Positions 23,592 to 23,629 of a stretch of DNA of 23,629 nt are shown one piece after another. Position 1 is the first letter of the stretch. Each line of letters begins with the position of its first letter. The position numbers were made by a program, and so were the translations under genes. Under the pieces are notes generated by a model, which saw nothing but the letters and a program-made list of their open reading frames with translations, ran no database searches and was not told where the DNA came from. Source of the stretch: JBBPYR01 sp038199755 (lineage in GTDB: Bacteria; Chloroflexota; Ktedonobacteria; Ktedonobacterales; Ktedonobacteraceae); contig JBBPYR010000022.1 of assembly GCA_038199755.1 (NCBI GenBank), forward strand, positions 1 to 23,629. The letters run 5' to 3'.

Positions 23592-23629
23592 CCAATTTTG
23601 GGGCTGGATGCGGCCCAAACAGCGGGAGA

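Noticed and set aside
1..23629. CRISPR arrays and tRNA or rRNA genes
   Set aside because: I saw no evenly spaced direct-repeat array, cloverleaf or rRNA-like stretch on either strand.

Overview
The window looks like an accessory or plasmid-like region of a large-genome bacterium. I infer a Chloroflexota of the Ktedonobacteria type. The reasons are moderate GC content, very large membrane genes, a kinase/WD40 fusion, IS110 and ISL3 transposase remnants, a group II intron remnant and a candidate HEARO-type RNA. No taxonomic marker gene is present, so this placement is inference.

Layout. (1) 1-2570: a ParA/ParB partition operon framed by four copies of a perfect 12-bp palindrome (CTGTATATACAG). 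Three copies lie upstream; one of these sits just downstream of a good promoter, and the fourth lies inside the loop of the operon's terminator. (2) 2622-5273: a helix-turn-helix protein on the minus strand, a gene-free but very stem-rich stretch (about 3719-4211) that may be a HEARO/omega-RNA-like structured RNA, and a tyrosine recombinase gene broken by one in-frame amber codon. (3) 5360-6060: a small excisionase/MerR-type HTH protein on the minus strand, whose promoter lies in a nearly symmetric inverted duplication. That duplication carries four CGCTCAC boxes in two pairs, each pair 23 bp apart.

(4) 6225-17225, the centre of the window: four genes on the plus strand. They encode a secreted/type I membrane von Willebrand A protein, a large divergent tubulin/FtsZ-superfamily protein with a low-complexity tail, and two very large paralogous membrane proteins. 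The tubulin gene and the first membrane-protein gene overlap and the other spacings are short (59 and 24 bp), so this is probably one operon. Published genome-context work has proposed that a vWA protein and a divergent FtsZ/tubulin relative form a membrane-remodelling system. The two giant membrane partners here look like an elaboration of that theme.

(5) 17403-21487: an ECF-like sigma factor overlapping a HEAT-repeat protein by ATGA, then, with its own promoter, a membrane protein with an N-terminal degenerate (pseudo)kinase domain and a C-terminal WD40 propeller. These look like a signalling arm next to the cytoskeletal operon. (6) 21488-23629: a graveyard of mobile elements on the minus strand: an IS110 fragment, a 5'-truncated ISL3-family transposase with a likely terminal repeat, and the 3' end of a group II intron (HNH end of the maturase plus a textbook 34-nt domain V).

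A working model, which is inference: a surface vWA sensor/adhesin is linked through its cytoplasmic tail and two large membrane proteins to a tubulin-like filament, and the neighbouring HTH, sigma, HEAT and pseudokinase proteins control the module. Nothing here proves the module is functional or mobile, but all the core reading frames are intact.
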